Below, one piece after another: positions 51,436 through 64,000 of a stretch of DNA of 64,000 bases (positions within the stretch are counted from its first letter, which is position 1; the number at the start of each line of letters is the position of its first letter). Made by a program: the position numbers and the translations under genes. Under the pieces are notes generated by a model. It did not search any database, was not told the origin of the DNA, and saw only the letters and a list, made by a program, of their open reading frames with translations. Source of the stretch: Simplicispira sp. 125 (GTDB taxonomy: Bacteria; Pseudomonadota; Gammaproteobacteria; Burkholderiales; Burkholderiaceae_C); the NCBI RefSeq assembly GCF_003096555.1, contig NZ_QEKM01000001.1:1054001-1118000 (forward strand). Direction: 5' to 3'.

Positions 51436-54400
51436 GTGCGTCTCAACTCCATCAAACTCTCCGGCTTCAAGTCGTTTGCTGAACCGACCAACTTCCTGCT
51501 GCCTGGCCAACTGGTGGGCGTGGTGGGGCCCAACGGTTGCGGCAAGTCCAACATCATGGATGCGGTGCGCTGGGTGCTGGGCGAGTCCAAGGCGAGCGAG
51601 CTGCGCGGCGAGTCGATGCAGGACGTGATCTTTAACGGCACCAACACCCGCAAGCCTGCCAGCCGCTCCAGTGTGGAGCTGATTTTTGACAACGCCGACC
51701 ACCGCGCCGGAGGCCAGTGGAACCAGTATGGCGAGATCGCCGTCAAGCGCGTGCTGACGCGCGACGGCAGCAGCAGCTACTACATCAACAACCAGCCGGT
51801 GCGTCGGCGCGACGTGCAGGACGTTTTTCTGGGCACGGGCCTGGGGCCGCGCGCCTACGCCATCATTGGCCAGGGCACCATCAGCCGCATCATCGAGTCG
51901 CGCCCCGAAGAACTGCGCCTGTTCCTCGAAGAGGCGGCCGGCGTCTCCAAATACAAAGAGCGCAGGCGCGAGACCGAAAACCGCCTGCACGACACGCGCG
52001 AAAACCTCACGCGGGTGGAAGACATTCTGCGCGAGCTGAACGCCAACCTCGACAAGCTCGAAAAGCAGGCCGAGGTGGCCGCGCGCTACAACGCGCTGCA
52101 GGCGGACGTCACCCTCAAGCAGCAGCAGCAGTGGTTCTTGAAGCGCGCCGACGCCGAGGCCGAGCAGGACAAGGTGCGCATGGACGGCCTGCAGGCCGTG
52201 AACGACCTGGAAGCGCGTATGGCCGACCTGCGCCATGTCGAGTCCGAGCTGGAGACCATCCGCCAGGCGCATTACGCCGCGGGTGACCAGGTCAACCAGG
52301 CGCAAGGCAAACTTTACGAAGCCACGGCCGAAGTGGGCCGCCTGGAGGCCGAGATCCGTTACGTGGTGGAAGGGCGCCAGCGCGTGGAGCAGCGCCTGGT
52401 CCAGCTGGCCGAGCAAATTGCGCAATGGCAGGCCCGCCGCGAGGAGGCCGATGCCGAGCTGGAACGACTGGCCGGTGCCGGGGTGGACGCCGAAGAAAAG
52501 GCCGAACTGCTCGCCGCGCAGGTGGAAGAGCAAGCCATGCGCCTGCCCGATCTGGAAGAGGCCCTGCGTCAAAGCCAGAACCACGCCAATGAGCAGCGCA
52601 GCGCCGTGGTGCAGGTGCAGCAGCAAATCCAGGTGCTGGCGGCCGAGCAGCGCAACATCGACGAACAAAGCCGCCAGTTTGAAACCCGTTTCGAGCGCCT
52701 GCGCGCCGACCGCAACGCCCTGGCCGCCCCAGACGAGGCCCGCCTGGCCAACCTGCGCAGCCAGCTCGACGAAGCCCAGGAAGCGCAGGAACTGACCGCC
52801 GCCCGGCTGGAAGAACTGCAGGAAACCGTGCCCCGGCTCGACGAAGAGCGGCGCGAGCGCCAGCAGGCCGTGAACCAGGAAACAGCGCGCCAGACCGACC
52901 TGTCCGCGCGCATGGAGGCCCTCAAGGCGCTGCAGGAAAAGGTCAAAACCGACGGCAAGCTGCGCCCCTGGCTGGCCAAGCATGGGCTAGACGGCCTGCA
53001 GGGCCTGTGGAGCCGCATCCACATCGAGCCCGGCTGGGAAAATGCCCTGGAAGCCGCCCTGCGCGAGCGTTTGAGCGCACTGGAAGTCGGGCGCCTGGAC
53101 ATGGTGCGCGGCTTTGTCGGCGCCGCCGGTGCCGACGCCCCCCCAGCGCGGCTGGCGTTTTTTACCCCACCGGCCGCTGCCGTGCCTGCCCCGGCAGGCA
53201 GCCTGCCGCGCCTGGCCGACCTGCTGCGCCTGGAAGATGCAGGCCTGCGCGCCGTGCTGACCGACTGGCTGCAAGGCTGCTACACCGCCCAGACCCTGGA
53301 CGAAGCCCTGAACCGGCGCGGCCAGCTGCAGGCCGGTGAAGCCATTTTTGTGCCCGGCGGCCATGCGGTGACGGCGCACAGCGTGGGCTTTTATGCCCAG
53401 GATTCCGAACAATCGGGCCTGCTGGCCCGCGCCCAGGAAATCGAGCATCTCGAAAAAGAGCTGCGCGCCCAGGCCCTGATCAGTGAAGAAGCGCGCACCG
53501 CGCTGGTGCGCGCCGAATCGGGCTACGCCGACGCGGCGCAGCGCCTGACCACGGTGCGCCGCGAAGCCAGCGAGGCCCAGGGCCGCACGCACGAGCTACA
53601 GGTCGAGCACCTGCGCCTGTCACAACTGGTGGAGCAGACGCGCGCGCGCAGCGAGCAGATTGGCGCCGATCTGGCCGAGGTCGAGGCGCAGCTGGCCGAC
53701 CTGCAGGAGCGCCGCGTGACCGCCGAGGCACGCTTTGAAGAACTCGACATGCAACTGGCCGACAACCAGGAGCGCCACGCCCAACTGGGCGACCGCGTGA
53801 TCGAGGCCGAGCGCAAGCTGGCCGAGAGCCGCGAACAGCAGCGCAGCCTGGAGCGCCAGGCACAAGAGGCCACGTTCTCGCAGCGCAGCCTGGAAGCCCG
53901 CCGCGCCGAGCTGGCGCGCACGCTGGACACGGCCGACACCCAGGCCCGGGCCCTGCAGGATGAACGCCAGCGCGCCCAGGGCGAACTCGAACGACTGTCC
54001 GACGCCGCTGCGCAAGGCGGCCTGCAAGACGTGCTGGCGCTCAAGATGGAGCGCGAAAAGCAACTGGCCGCGCAGCGCAACCAGTACGACGACCTGACCG
54101 CCCGGTTGCGGGCCAGCGATGAGCGGCGCATGCAGCTCGAACGCGCCATGGACCCGCTGCGCGCGCGCATCACCGAACTGCAGCTCAAGGAACAGGCGGC
54201 GCGCCTGGGGCTGGAGCAATACACCACGCTGTTGCAGGACGCCCAGGCCGACCTGGAGGCCGTGGCCCAATCGGTGGCCGATGGCAAGGTGCGCCTGTCC
54301 GGCTTGCAGTCGGACATCGACCGCCTGCACCGCGAGATTGCTGCGCTGGGCGCGGTAAACCTGGCCGCGCTGGAAGAACTGGCCATCGCCAGCGAGCGCA

Positions 54401-54963
54401 AGACCTTCCTGGATGCGCAGACCGCCGACCTGACGGAAGCGATGAATACGCTGGAGAACGCCATCCGCAAGATCGACGCCGAAACGCGCGACATGCTGTC
54501 AAGCACGTTCGACGCCGTCAACCAGCATTTCGGGCGCATGTTCCCCGAGCTGTTTGGCGGCGGGCAGGCGCGGCTCATCATCACCGGCGACGAAATTCTG
54601 GATTCGGGCGTGCAGGTCATGGCCCAGCCGCCGGGCAAAAAGAACCAGACCATCCACCTGCTCTCGGGCGGCGAAAAAGCCCTCACCGCCATTGCGCTGG
54701 TGTTCGCCATCTTCCAGCTCAACCCGGCGCCGTTCTGCCTGCTCGACGAGGTGGACGCGCCGCTGGACGACGCCAACACCGAACGCTACGCCAAGCTGGT
54801 GACCAGCATGAGCAAGCAGGGCACCCAGTTCCTGTTCATCAGCCACAACAAGATCGCCATGGAAATGGCCGAGCAACTGATCGGCGTGACCATGCAGGAG
54901 CAGGGCGTCTCGCGCATCGTGGCGGTAGACATGGAATCCGCCCTGTCCATGGCCGATACATGA
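51436..54963 (+). CDS. smc: Chromosome segregation protein SMC
   Basis: 1175 residues. The N-terminal head has 'MRLNSIKLSGFKSFAEPTNF' and Walker A 'VVGPNGCGKSNIMDAVRWVLGE' (residues about 31-52). Long coiled coils (about 165-505 and 665-1015) flank a hinge near 510-660. The C-terminal head has the signature 'HLLSGGEKALTAIAL' and Walker B 'PFCLLDEVDAPLDDANT'. SMC dimers with ScpA/ScpB organise and segregate the chromosome. The GTG start follows directly on the canonical N-terminus. zipA and ligA follow, a usual beta-proteobacterial order. Confidence 0.98.
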   Translation: MRLNSIKLSGFKSFAEPTNFLLPGQLVGVVGPNGCGKSNIMDAVRWVLGESKASELRGESMQDVIFNGTNTRKPASRSSVELIFDNADHRAGGQWNQYGEIAVKRVLTRDGSSSYYINNQPVRRRDVQDVFLGTGLGPRAYAIIGQGTISRIIESRPEELRLFLEEAAGVSKYKERRRETENRLHDTRENLTRVEDILRELNANLDKLEKQAEVAARYNALQADVTLKQQQQWFLKRADAEAEQDKVRMDGLQAVNDLEARMADLRHVESELETIRQAHYAAGDQVNQAQGKLYEATAEVGRLEAEIRYVVEGRQRVEQRLVQLAEQIAQWQARREEADAELERLAGAGVDAEEKAELLAAQVEEQAMRLPDLEEALRQSQNHANEQRSAVVQVQQQIQVLAAEQRNIDEQSRQFETRFERLRADRNALAAPDEARLANLRSQLDEAQEAQELTAARLEELQETVPRLDEERRERQQAVNQETARQTDLSARMEALKALQEKVKTDGKLRPWLAKHGLDGLQGLWSRIHIEPGWENALEAALRERLSALEVGRLDMVRGFVGAAGADAPPARLAFFTPPAAAVPAPAGSLPRLADLLRLEDAGLRAVLTDWLQGCYTAQTLDEALNRRGQLQAGEAIFVPGGHAVTAHSVGFYAQDSEQSGLLARAQEIEHLEKELRAQALISEEARTALVRAESGYADAAQRLTTVRREASEAQGRTHELQVEHLRLSQLVEQTRARSEQIGADLAEVEAQLADLQERRVTAEARFEELDMQLADNQERHAQLGDRVIEAERKLAESREQQRSLERQAQEATFSQRSLEARRAELARTLDTADTQARALQDERQRAQGELERLSDAAAQGGLQDVLALKMEREKQLAAQRNQYDDLTARLRASDERRMQLERAMDPLRARITELQLKEQAARLGLEQYTTLLQDAQADLEAVAQSVADGKVRLSGLQSDIDRLHREIAALGAVNLAALEELAIASERKTFLDAQTADLTEAMNTLENAIRKIDAETRDMLSSTFDAVNQHFGRMFPELFGGGQARLIITGDEILDSGVQVMAQPPGKKNQTIHLLSGGEKALTAIALVFAIFQLNPAPFCLLDEVDAPLDDANTERYAKLVTSMSKQGTQFLFISHNKIAMEMAEQLIGVTMQEQGVSRIVAVDMESALSMADT

Positions 54964-55145
54964 AATGCAACACCCTCCTGAGTCGCTTCGCGCCTTCCCC
55001 CTGCTCTCGCCTCGCTGCGCGATGCGGGCAGAGGGACGCCCCCAGCGCCCGGATATCGGCATGTGGGCGGCCCTTGCGCGGGGGCCGCTGGTCTGGGCAG
55101 CGCCCGTTTCATGCGTCGCGGGTGGCGAGACGCTCCCCGCGATAC
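54964..55145 (+). repeat. GC-rich dispersed repeat, copy A
   Basis: Reads CCTGAGTCGCTTCGCGCCTT, then GGGACGCCCCCAGCGCCCGG, GCGGCCCTTGCGCGGGGGCC and GCCCGTTTCATGCG in order. Copy B (56285-56457) has the same blocks. It fills the smc-zipA gap. Confidence 0.85.
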
Positions 55146-55168
55146 TGATACCCTAAATATTTCGACCC

Positions 55169-59570
<4,402 letters not shown>

Positions 59571-59828
59571 ACGGTTGGGCGGTCTATCGATTTGGATGTG
59601 CGATTTCCCGGAAGTATGCGTTGAGGGCTGCAATCGGAAGTTGTTGATCAGCAACTTCTCTAATAGCAGCTATTCGTCTCATATTCATAAATATTGAAAT
59701 GACTGCCTTGACTATTTTTGGTCAGGGTCGTGACTAGATTGAATAAATCTGCGTAAGATAATCTTGAATTGGCTAAATATGGTTTTTCCGAATAACCAAG
59801 CTGTGCACAGTCAAGAAAGGGGGATTTA

Positions 59829-60650
59829 ATGGCCGCGTACATGCCGTCCTATCCGCTTTATAAACAAGCAGAAGAGAAGTTTCTGTCTCGTGGCTACACG
59901 CGCGAGGAGGCCAGAGGAAGCTACTATCTTTGGCATCTTTCCCCGACGTTCCCTTTCTATGCGAAGGGAAATACATCGGTTTATATCGATGCGATATATG
60001 CGGACTTGGCAAAGCTGCTGGCTAGAATTGAAGGTATCGAGCCCTCAAAGAAAGGCGCTAGGCCGAATGACCGATTTGAGGCGTTTAAGTTTAAATCCGT
60101 TCAGCAAAAAACTGGTAGGGTTGTTTACGAATCGTGGAAGTTTGATTTTTCATCTGAACAAGGCTGTAATGCCTTCATGGATATATGCGAAGCGTATGAC
60201 AAGGGTGGCGTGGAATATGCCAGCGTAGCGCTTGCAGCCGTTGTAGCTAAGGCAGATCCAAAAACCCAACGCACGCAGGTGACAAAGGCCAGAGTTGGTC
60301 AACTCGATTTTAGGAAGAATCTAGTACAGCTGTGGAAAACCTGTGCCGTGACTGGCTGCGCTGTTCAGAAGATGCTGAAGGCATCACACATGAAACCATG
60401 GGCGGATTCGAATCCTGTAGAAAAACTAGATCCATTTAATGGTCTACTGCTGACCCCGAATCTTGATGCTTTGTTCGATGCTGGTCTGATTTCATTTGAC
60501 GAAGATGGGAGGATTATTTTTTCGTCAAAGCTATCGGCAGCCGATTTTCTATCACTTGGAGTCATGCCAGATATGAAGCTGCGCAAGATGAATGCTGCAC
60601 ATACACCATACTTAGATATCATCGCACGAATGTATTCCATCCATGATTGA
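59829..60650 (+). CDS. HNH endonuclease
   Basis: 273 residues. The C-terminal third is an HNH_2-type nuclease: 'CAVTGC' (Cys172, Cys177), 'KASHMKPWADS' (His187), 'DPFNGLLLTPNLDALFDAGLISFDEDG' (Asn204). This form is typical of restriction-like HNH proteins. The N-terminal about 150 residues ('YLWHLSPTFPFYAKGNTSVYID') match no domain I recognise and may be the recognition part. AGGGGGATTTA precedes the ATG. Strongly AT-rich against the preceding patatin gene, so probably acquired. It is followed 114 bases later by a RES-domain gene on the same strand. Confidence 0.88.
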   Translation: MAAYMPSYPLYKQAEEKFLSRGYTREEARGSYYLWHLSPTFPFYAKGNTSVYIDAIYADLAKLLARIEGIEPSKKGARPNDRFEAFKFKSVQQKTGRVVYESWKFDFSSEQGCNAFMDICEAYDKGGVEYASVALAAVVAKADPKTQRTQVTKARVGQLDFRKNLVQLWKTCAVTGCAVQKMLKASHMKPWADSNPVEKLDPFNGLLLTPNLDALFDAGLISFDEDGRIIFSSKLSAADFLSLGVMPDMKLRKMNAAHTPYLDIIARMYSIHD

Positions 60651-60764
60651 ATGATCGAGTGAAAAGGGTGGTTTCGGGGTGAGGCGATGACTCATTGTTT
60701 TGCAAAAGCGTTTTGTGTATAGCGGGATTTTTATTAATCATTCATATATATTGAAAGATTTAAA

Positions 60765-61538
60765 GTGGAGCTTAATGATTTGAAATTTCGATTCTACCAA
60801 TCTCCTGTAGAAAAGATTTTTGCTAAAATTCGATCGTCCGCTTTTCCGCGTATAGAAACTTCCGATGAAATTGCCAAAGAACTCAAGCGCTACCTTGATT
60901 TGGCTGGAAAATATTGTGATTTTTCATGGGATTTGGATAGACCTGCTTTATATCGTGCAAGAAAAAATGATTACGATCAATTCAAAGAATTTCCTCCCTC
61001 GGAAATGGGGGCGCCAGATGCAAATCTCGCATCTGATGGTAGAGCTCAGTCGACAGGAGTTTCATTGCTTTATGTTGCAGATACTGTGCCGACCGCTATC
61101 GCTGAAGTAAGGCCGGAAATTGGTGAGTACGTCACAATTGGTGAATTCAGAATTAAAAGTGGATATAGGTTGAAAGTCTTGGATCTCACGAGATTTCATG
61201 CGCCGAACAATTGTGATAACGATATATTTTGTCTGATTGATCTTTCGAGACGTGCATTTTCTGGGTCAGTCCACCCAAAGGATCCAAAAAAATATTATGC
61301 GCATCAATATTTTGTGCAAATGGTGCGCGACCTCTCCTATGATGGCATTGGTTATGAAAGCGCAGTTAATAAGGGTGGTCGATGCTTTGCATTTTTTGAT
61401 GCCAAAGGGTTTGAGTGCGAGAAAACATTACTTTATCAGGTTAATTCGGTTTCCGTAATTTCTACGAAGGTTGAATTTTCTTCGATGGAAAAGGAATACA
61501 TCGCCCAGCAAGATGCAGAGATACAGAGGAACAAATAG
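60765..61538 (+). CDS. RES-domain protein (putative NAD phosphorylase toxin)
   Basis: 257 residues from a GTG; a TTG at 60780 with GGAG 9 bases upstream is an alternative start. The RES domain spans about 60-225: Arg64/Arg66 in 'LYRARKNDY', 'EFPPSEMGAPDANLASDGRA', Glu114 in 'TAIAEVRPEIGEYVTIGEF', and the late Ser in 'GIGYESAVNKGG'. RES toxins degrade NAD by phosphorolysis and are usually paired with an Xre/DUF2384 antitoxin; none is visible here. Low G+C matches the adjacent HNH gene, suggesting they entered together. Confidence 0.85.
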   Translation: MELNDLKFRFYQSPVEKIFAKIRSSAFPRIETSDEIAKELKRYLDLAGKYCDFSWDLDRPALYRARKNDYDQFKEFPPSEMGAPDANLASDGRAQSTGVSLLYVADTVPTAIAEVRPEIGEYVTIGEFRIKSGYRLKVLDLTRFHAPNNCDNDIFCLIDLSRRAFSGSVHPKDPKKYYAHQYFVQMVRDLSYDGIGYESAVNKGGRCFAFFDAKGFECEKTLLYQVNSVSVISTKVEFSSMEKEYIAQQDAEIQRNK

Positions 61539-61818
61539 TGCGGCTCACCGTGAGTTGTAAGTGCAAGGCCGTAATGCTGAGTCCGCGCACTTTGTCGCGA
61601 AAGGAGAGTGCTTGCCGTTACTGCTTGAGTCGTATATCGCCGACCATTCGCGACGAGTTGCAAGCCAACACTAGCGCAATTCCAGGCAATCATCTCGAAG
61701 CCGCCTCGGCCGCTACAACCCCAAACCGCAATTCCCGCCGATTGGCGGTATAACTGCGCACCTCCCGCCCTCCATGCGGAGGGGCCTGCAAGCCATCCAT
61801 CCCGCCTGCAAACTCCCA
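61539..61818. other. Intergenic region after the RES gene
   Basis: About 280 bases with no convincing gene. Composition returns to chromosomal G+C near 61.65 kb, marking the likely right edge of the HNH/RES island. Confidence 0.5.
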
Positions 61819-61870
61819 ATTTGATAGCTGCTAGCGCTTACCCATCAAGCGCTTGAGCCACTTTTGACTC
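61819..61870. repeat. Dispersed palindromic element (start of the duplicated unit)
   Basis: TTTGATAGCTGCTAGCGCTT then ATCAAGCGCTTGAGCCACTT, just before the PBP fragment. A shortened partner copy precedes the intact gene at 63018-63056. Confidence 0.85.
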
Positions 61871-61878
61871 CAAACCTC

Positions 61879-62310
61879 ATGTTTTTCCCTGCTTTCCTGC
61901 GCACGCGCTGGGCCGCGTTGCGGCTGGCGTTCGCGCGTGCCTTGCAGCGGCCCGAAAAGCTGCTGTCGCTGCACAGCCTGCTCTGGGCGCTGATGGCCGC
62001 AGGGCTGACGCTGCTGCTGTATGTGCTGGTGCTGATTCCGTTCACGCCGGGCATCCGCGACATTCGCAAGGCCAAGACGGAGCAGCCGGCGCAGTTGGTG
62101 GCGGCGGCTGGCAAGCTGCTGGCCGAATACCGCTGGGTGAACCGCGCGTGGGTGCCGCTCAGCGAGATTGCCTCGCCGGTGGTGGACGCGCTGATTGCCA
62201 CCGCGGACCACCGCTTCTATGGCAACTGGGGCCTGGACTGGCGGCGCACGGCGTCGGCGCTGGTGCGTACGCTGGGGGGCGACAAGCAGGGCGGCTCCAC
62301 CATTACGTAG
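61879..62310 (+). pseudogene. Truncated 5' copy of the penicillin-binding protein gene
   Basis: 143 codons aligning with the start of the intact PBP gene at 63064: 'FPAFLRTRWAALR', the membrane helix, 'IPFTPGIRDIRKAKTEQPAQLV' and on to 'GGDKQGGSTIT', where CAG of the intact gene is TAG here and similarity stops. The glycosyltransferase catalytic motif is damaged: 'EDHRFYSHWG' in the intact gene is 'ADHRFYGNWG' here, losing the catalytic Glu. Clearly non-functional as a transglycosylase. Confidence 0.9.
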
Positions 62311-62329
62311 CAAGGGCTTGAATGCAGGT

Positions 62330-63004
62330 TCAGATATCTTTTTTCCGGAGCGCTTCATTCGCTCGTTGTTTATCAGCTTTCTTTTTTTCTTCAGCAGCAC
62401 GTGATTCCGCGCTCAGCACAGTTCCTTCTAAAGTGAGAGAGGTAATTACTGTCGGCACGCGGGGGAGGCCTGCATATTTCTCGGTGGGTTGAGTTTTTGA
62501 TTCTTCAATTATCAAACTATCAGACTGGCCCTTGATTTCACATGTTCTAGTGCTGATTTCAGCACTGCTGTCCGGTTTAATGCTTTTTGTGGTGCATTTA
62601 AATCTTACGGTTGTGCCATTTTCAGAGGTGAGTTTTTCCTCGAGAGCGGTTTTAAGTTCATCCAGAGAGCCATTGAAGGTCGTTTTGTATTTGTAGATTT
62701 CGCCCTTGTCATTCGTATTGGCTACGAAACTCCTTTTTTCTCCGAAGTAATCGTAATCGAACATGTATGCATTCGCGGAGAAATTTTTCGCATTCTTTAA
62801 TTTTTTGACATTTTTGCCGATGGCAAGATCTTTGAGGGAAATCGCCTTTTGGACTTTGGCTTGATCTGGTGCGGCGGGTGTGGCGGGTGTGGCGGGTGTG
62901 ATTTGTTCTTGTTTTTTATTTGGTTGAGTGGCTTCGTCTGAACATGCTGTCAAAAAATAAAGACTGCATGCGAAAAGAATTGAAGGTCTGATAAATTCTT
63001 GCAT
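62330..63004 (-). CDS. Lipoprotein of unknown function
   Basis: 224 residues. The signal peptide 'FIRPSILFACSLYFLTACSDE' ends in a lipobox with Cys near residue 20. A Pro/Ala/Thr repeat linker (TPATPATPAAP) follows, then a charged, Lys-rich soluble domain I do not recognise and a basic helical C-terminus. It is AT-rich, on the opposite strand to the PBP copies that flank it, and looks recently inserted. Start at ATG 63004, which opens the signal peptide. Confidence 0.82.
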   Translation of the reverse strand: MQEFIRPSILFACSLYFLTACSDEATQPNKKQEQITPATPATPAAPDQAKVQKAISLKDLAIGKNVKKLKNAKNFSANAYMFDYDYFGEKRSFVANTNDKGEIYKYKTTFNGSLDELKTALEEKLTSENGTTVRFKCTTKSIKPDSSAEISTRTCEIKGQSDSLIIEESKTQPTEKYAGLPRVPTVITSLTLEGTVLSAESRAAEEKKKADKQRANEALRKKDI

Positions 63005-63017
63005 AGTGGATTCCGTT

Positions 63018-63056
63018 GACGCTTGCCCATCAAACGCTTGAGCCAATTTTGACCCA
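63018..63056. repeat. Dispersed palindromic element, partial copy
   Basis: ACGCTTGCCCATCAAACGCT then TGAGCCAATTTTGA, matching the right part of the copy at 61819-61870; the GATAGCTGCTA left end is missing, cut at the junction with the lipoprotein gene. Confidence 0.75.
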
Positions 63057-63063
63057 AATTCCC

Positions 63064-64000
63064 ATGTCTTTCCCTGCTTTCCTGCGCACGCGCTGGGCCG
63101 CGCTGCGGCCGGTGTGGGCGCGCCTGCTGCAGCGGCCCGAAAAGCTGCTGTCGCTGCACAGCCTGCTCTGGGCGCTCATCGCCGCCGGGCTGGCGATGGT
63201 GATGTATGTGCTGGTGCTGATCCCGTTCACGCCGGGCATCCGCGATATCCGCAAGGCCAAGACGGAGCAGCCGGCGCAGTTGGTGGCGTTTGACGGCAAG
63301 CTGCTGGCCGAATACCGCTGGGTGAACCGCGCCTGGGTGCCGCTCAGCGAGATCGCCCCGCCGGTGGTGGATGCGCTGATCGCCACCGAGGACCATCGGT
63401 TTTATAGCCACTGGGGCCTGGACTGGCGCCGCACCGCGTCGGCGGTGGTGCACACGCTGGGGGGCGACAAGCAGGGCGGCTCCACCATTACGCAGCAGCT
63501 GGCGCGCAACCTGTACCCGGAGGACATTGGCCGCGCGCCCACGCTCACGCGCAAGATCAAGGAGGCGATCACGGCGCTGAAGATCGAGGCGCTGTACTCC
63601 AAGGACGAGATCCTGGAGACCTACCTGAACACCGTGCCCTTCCTCTACAACGCTTACGGCATCGAGATGGCGGCGCGCACGTATTTCGACAAGTCGGCCG
63701 ACGAGCTCAACGTGCTGGAGAGCGCCACGCTCATCGGCATGCTCAAGGGCACGGCCTACTACAACCCGGTGCTCAACCCCGAGCGCGCCCAGGCCCGGCG
63801 CAACACCGTGCTGGCGCAGATGAAGAAGCGCGGCAAGCTGGCCGAGGCGGAGTACGCCGCGCTCAGCAAGCGCCCGCTGCGCATCCGCTTCGAGCGCCAG
63901 GTGGAGGCGGCCGGCCCCGCGCCGCACCTGGCGCAGCAACTGCGCAAGCAGCTCATCGACTGGGCCGACCGCAACGGCTACAGCCTGTATGCCGATGGGC
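63064..64000 (+). CDS. Penicillin-binding protein 1A/1C-like transglycosylase (3' end beyond window)
   Basis: 312 N-terminal residues visible. A membrane helix at about 38-58 ('SLLWALIAAGLAMVMYVLVL') is followed by a GT51 peptidoglycan glycosyltransferase domain: catalytic 'ATEDHRFYSHWGLD', 'GGSTITQQLARNLY', 'RKIKEAITALKIEALYSKDEILETYLN' and 'YGIEMAARTYFDKSADELNVLESATLIGMLKG'. A transpeptidase domain is expected downstream but not seen. It polymerises glycan strands from lipid II in the periplasm. A broken duplicate of its 5' end lies 1.2 kb upstream. Confidence 0.93.
   Translation, partial: MSFPAFLRTRWAALRPVWARLLQRPEKLLSLHSLLWALIAAGLAMVMYVLVLIPFTPGIRDIRKAKTEQPAQLVAFDGKLLAEYRWVNRAWVPLSEIAPPVVDALIATEDHRFYSHWGLDWRRTASAVVHTLGGDKQGGSTITQQLARNLYPEDIGRAPTLTRKIKEAITALKIEALYSKDEILETYLNTVPFLYNAYGIEMAARTYFDKSADELNVLESATLIGMLKGTAYYNPVLNPERAQARRNTVLAQMKKRGKLAEAEYAALSKRPLRIRFERQVEAAGPAPHLAQQLRKQLIDWADRNGYSLYADG

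Overview
The window is a 64 kb piece of chromosome from a high-GC beta-proteobacterium, most likely of the family Comamonadaceae (Acidovorax-like). This is inferred from gene order, protein style and the abundant short 'GATAGCTGCTAGCGCTT'-type intergenic repeats; no rRNA or tRNA gene is present to fix the genus. Most of it is housekeeping and catabolic chromosome, with a few AT-richer islands that look acquired.

Layout. 1-4.2 kb: end of a branched-chain amino-acid ABC binding protein, a D-2-hydroxyacid dehydrogenase, and lexA divergent from an asparaginase across two tandem LexA boxes. 4.3-8.3 kb: a minus-strand envelope operon exbB-exbD-lpxK-trm112-like-kdsB, followed by adk. 8.6-15.6 kb: xseA, sodB, a monomeric and then a dimeric NADP-isocitrate dehydrogenase, with two small exported proteins between them. 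15.8-21.7 kb: a valine/isobutyrate catabolic cluster (mmsA, acyl-CoA dehydrogenase, mmsB) with two unrelated small genes inside it and a divergent LysR regulator. 21.8-22.7 kb: a two-gene insert flanked by integron attC-like sites. 22.7-23.9 kb: an antitoxin/zeta-toxin module and a small membrane protein. 24-27.9 kb: metE/metR. 28-33 kb: a MarR-controlled tripartite drug efflux operon. 33.2-35.2 kb: a small membrane protein and a PAS-GAF-GGDEF diguanylate cyclase. 35.3-48 kb: propionate/2-methylcitrate metabolism (a PrpB-like lyase with a sigma-54 promoter, PrpR, PrpF, AcnD, PrpC, a thioesterase and a second, XRE-type regulator), interrupted by an AT-rich SIR2 gene. 48-51.2 kb: a DUF1501/DUF1800 pair. 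51.4-59.6 kb: smc-zipA-ligA-patatin. 59.8-61.5 kb: an AT-rich HNH endonuclease plus RES-domain pair. 61.8-64 kb: a broken 5' copy of a penicillin-binding protein gene, an inserted lipoprotein gene, and the intact gene running off the end.

Main points of interest. (1) A dispersed palindromic element occurs about ten times between genes, often abutting stop codons; related sequence lies in frame inside xseA (twice) and probably ansA and ligA, and forms the last codons of acnD. (2) There is an attC-flanked gene cassette without a visible integrase. (3) Candidate defence genes are a stand-alone SIR2 protein and an HNH+RES pair. (4) The methylcitrate genes carry two separate regulatory systems with readable operators: a sigma-54 promoter with PrpR, and three TGCGAA direct-repeat sites at the XRE regulator. 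(5) A partial duplication of the PBP gene surrounds a foreign-looking lipoprotein gene.
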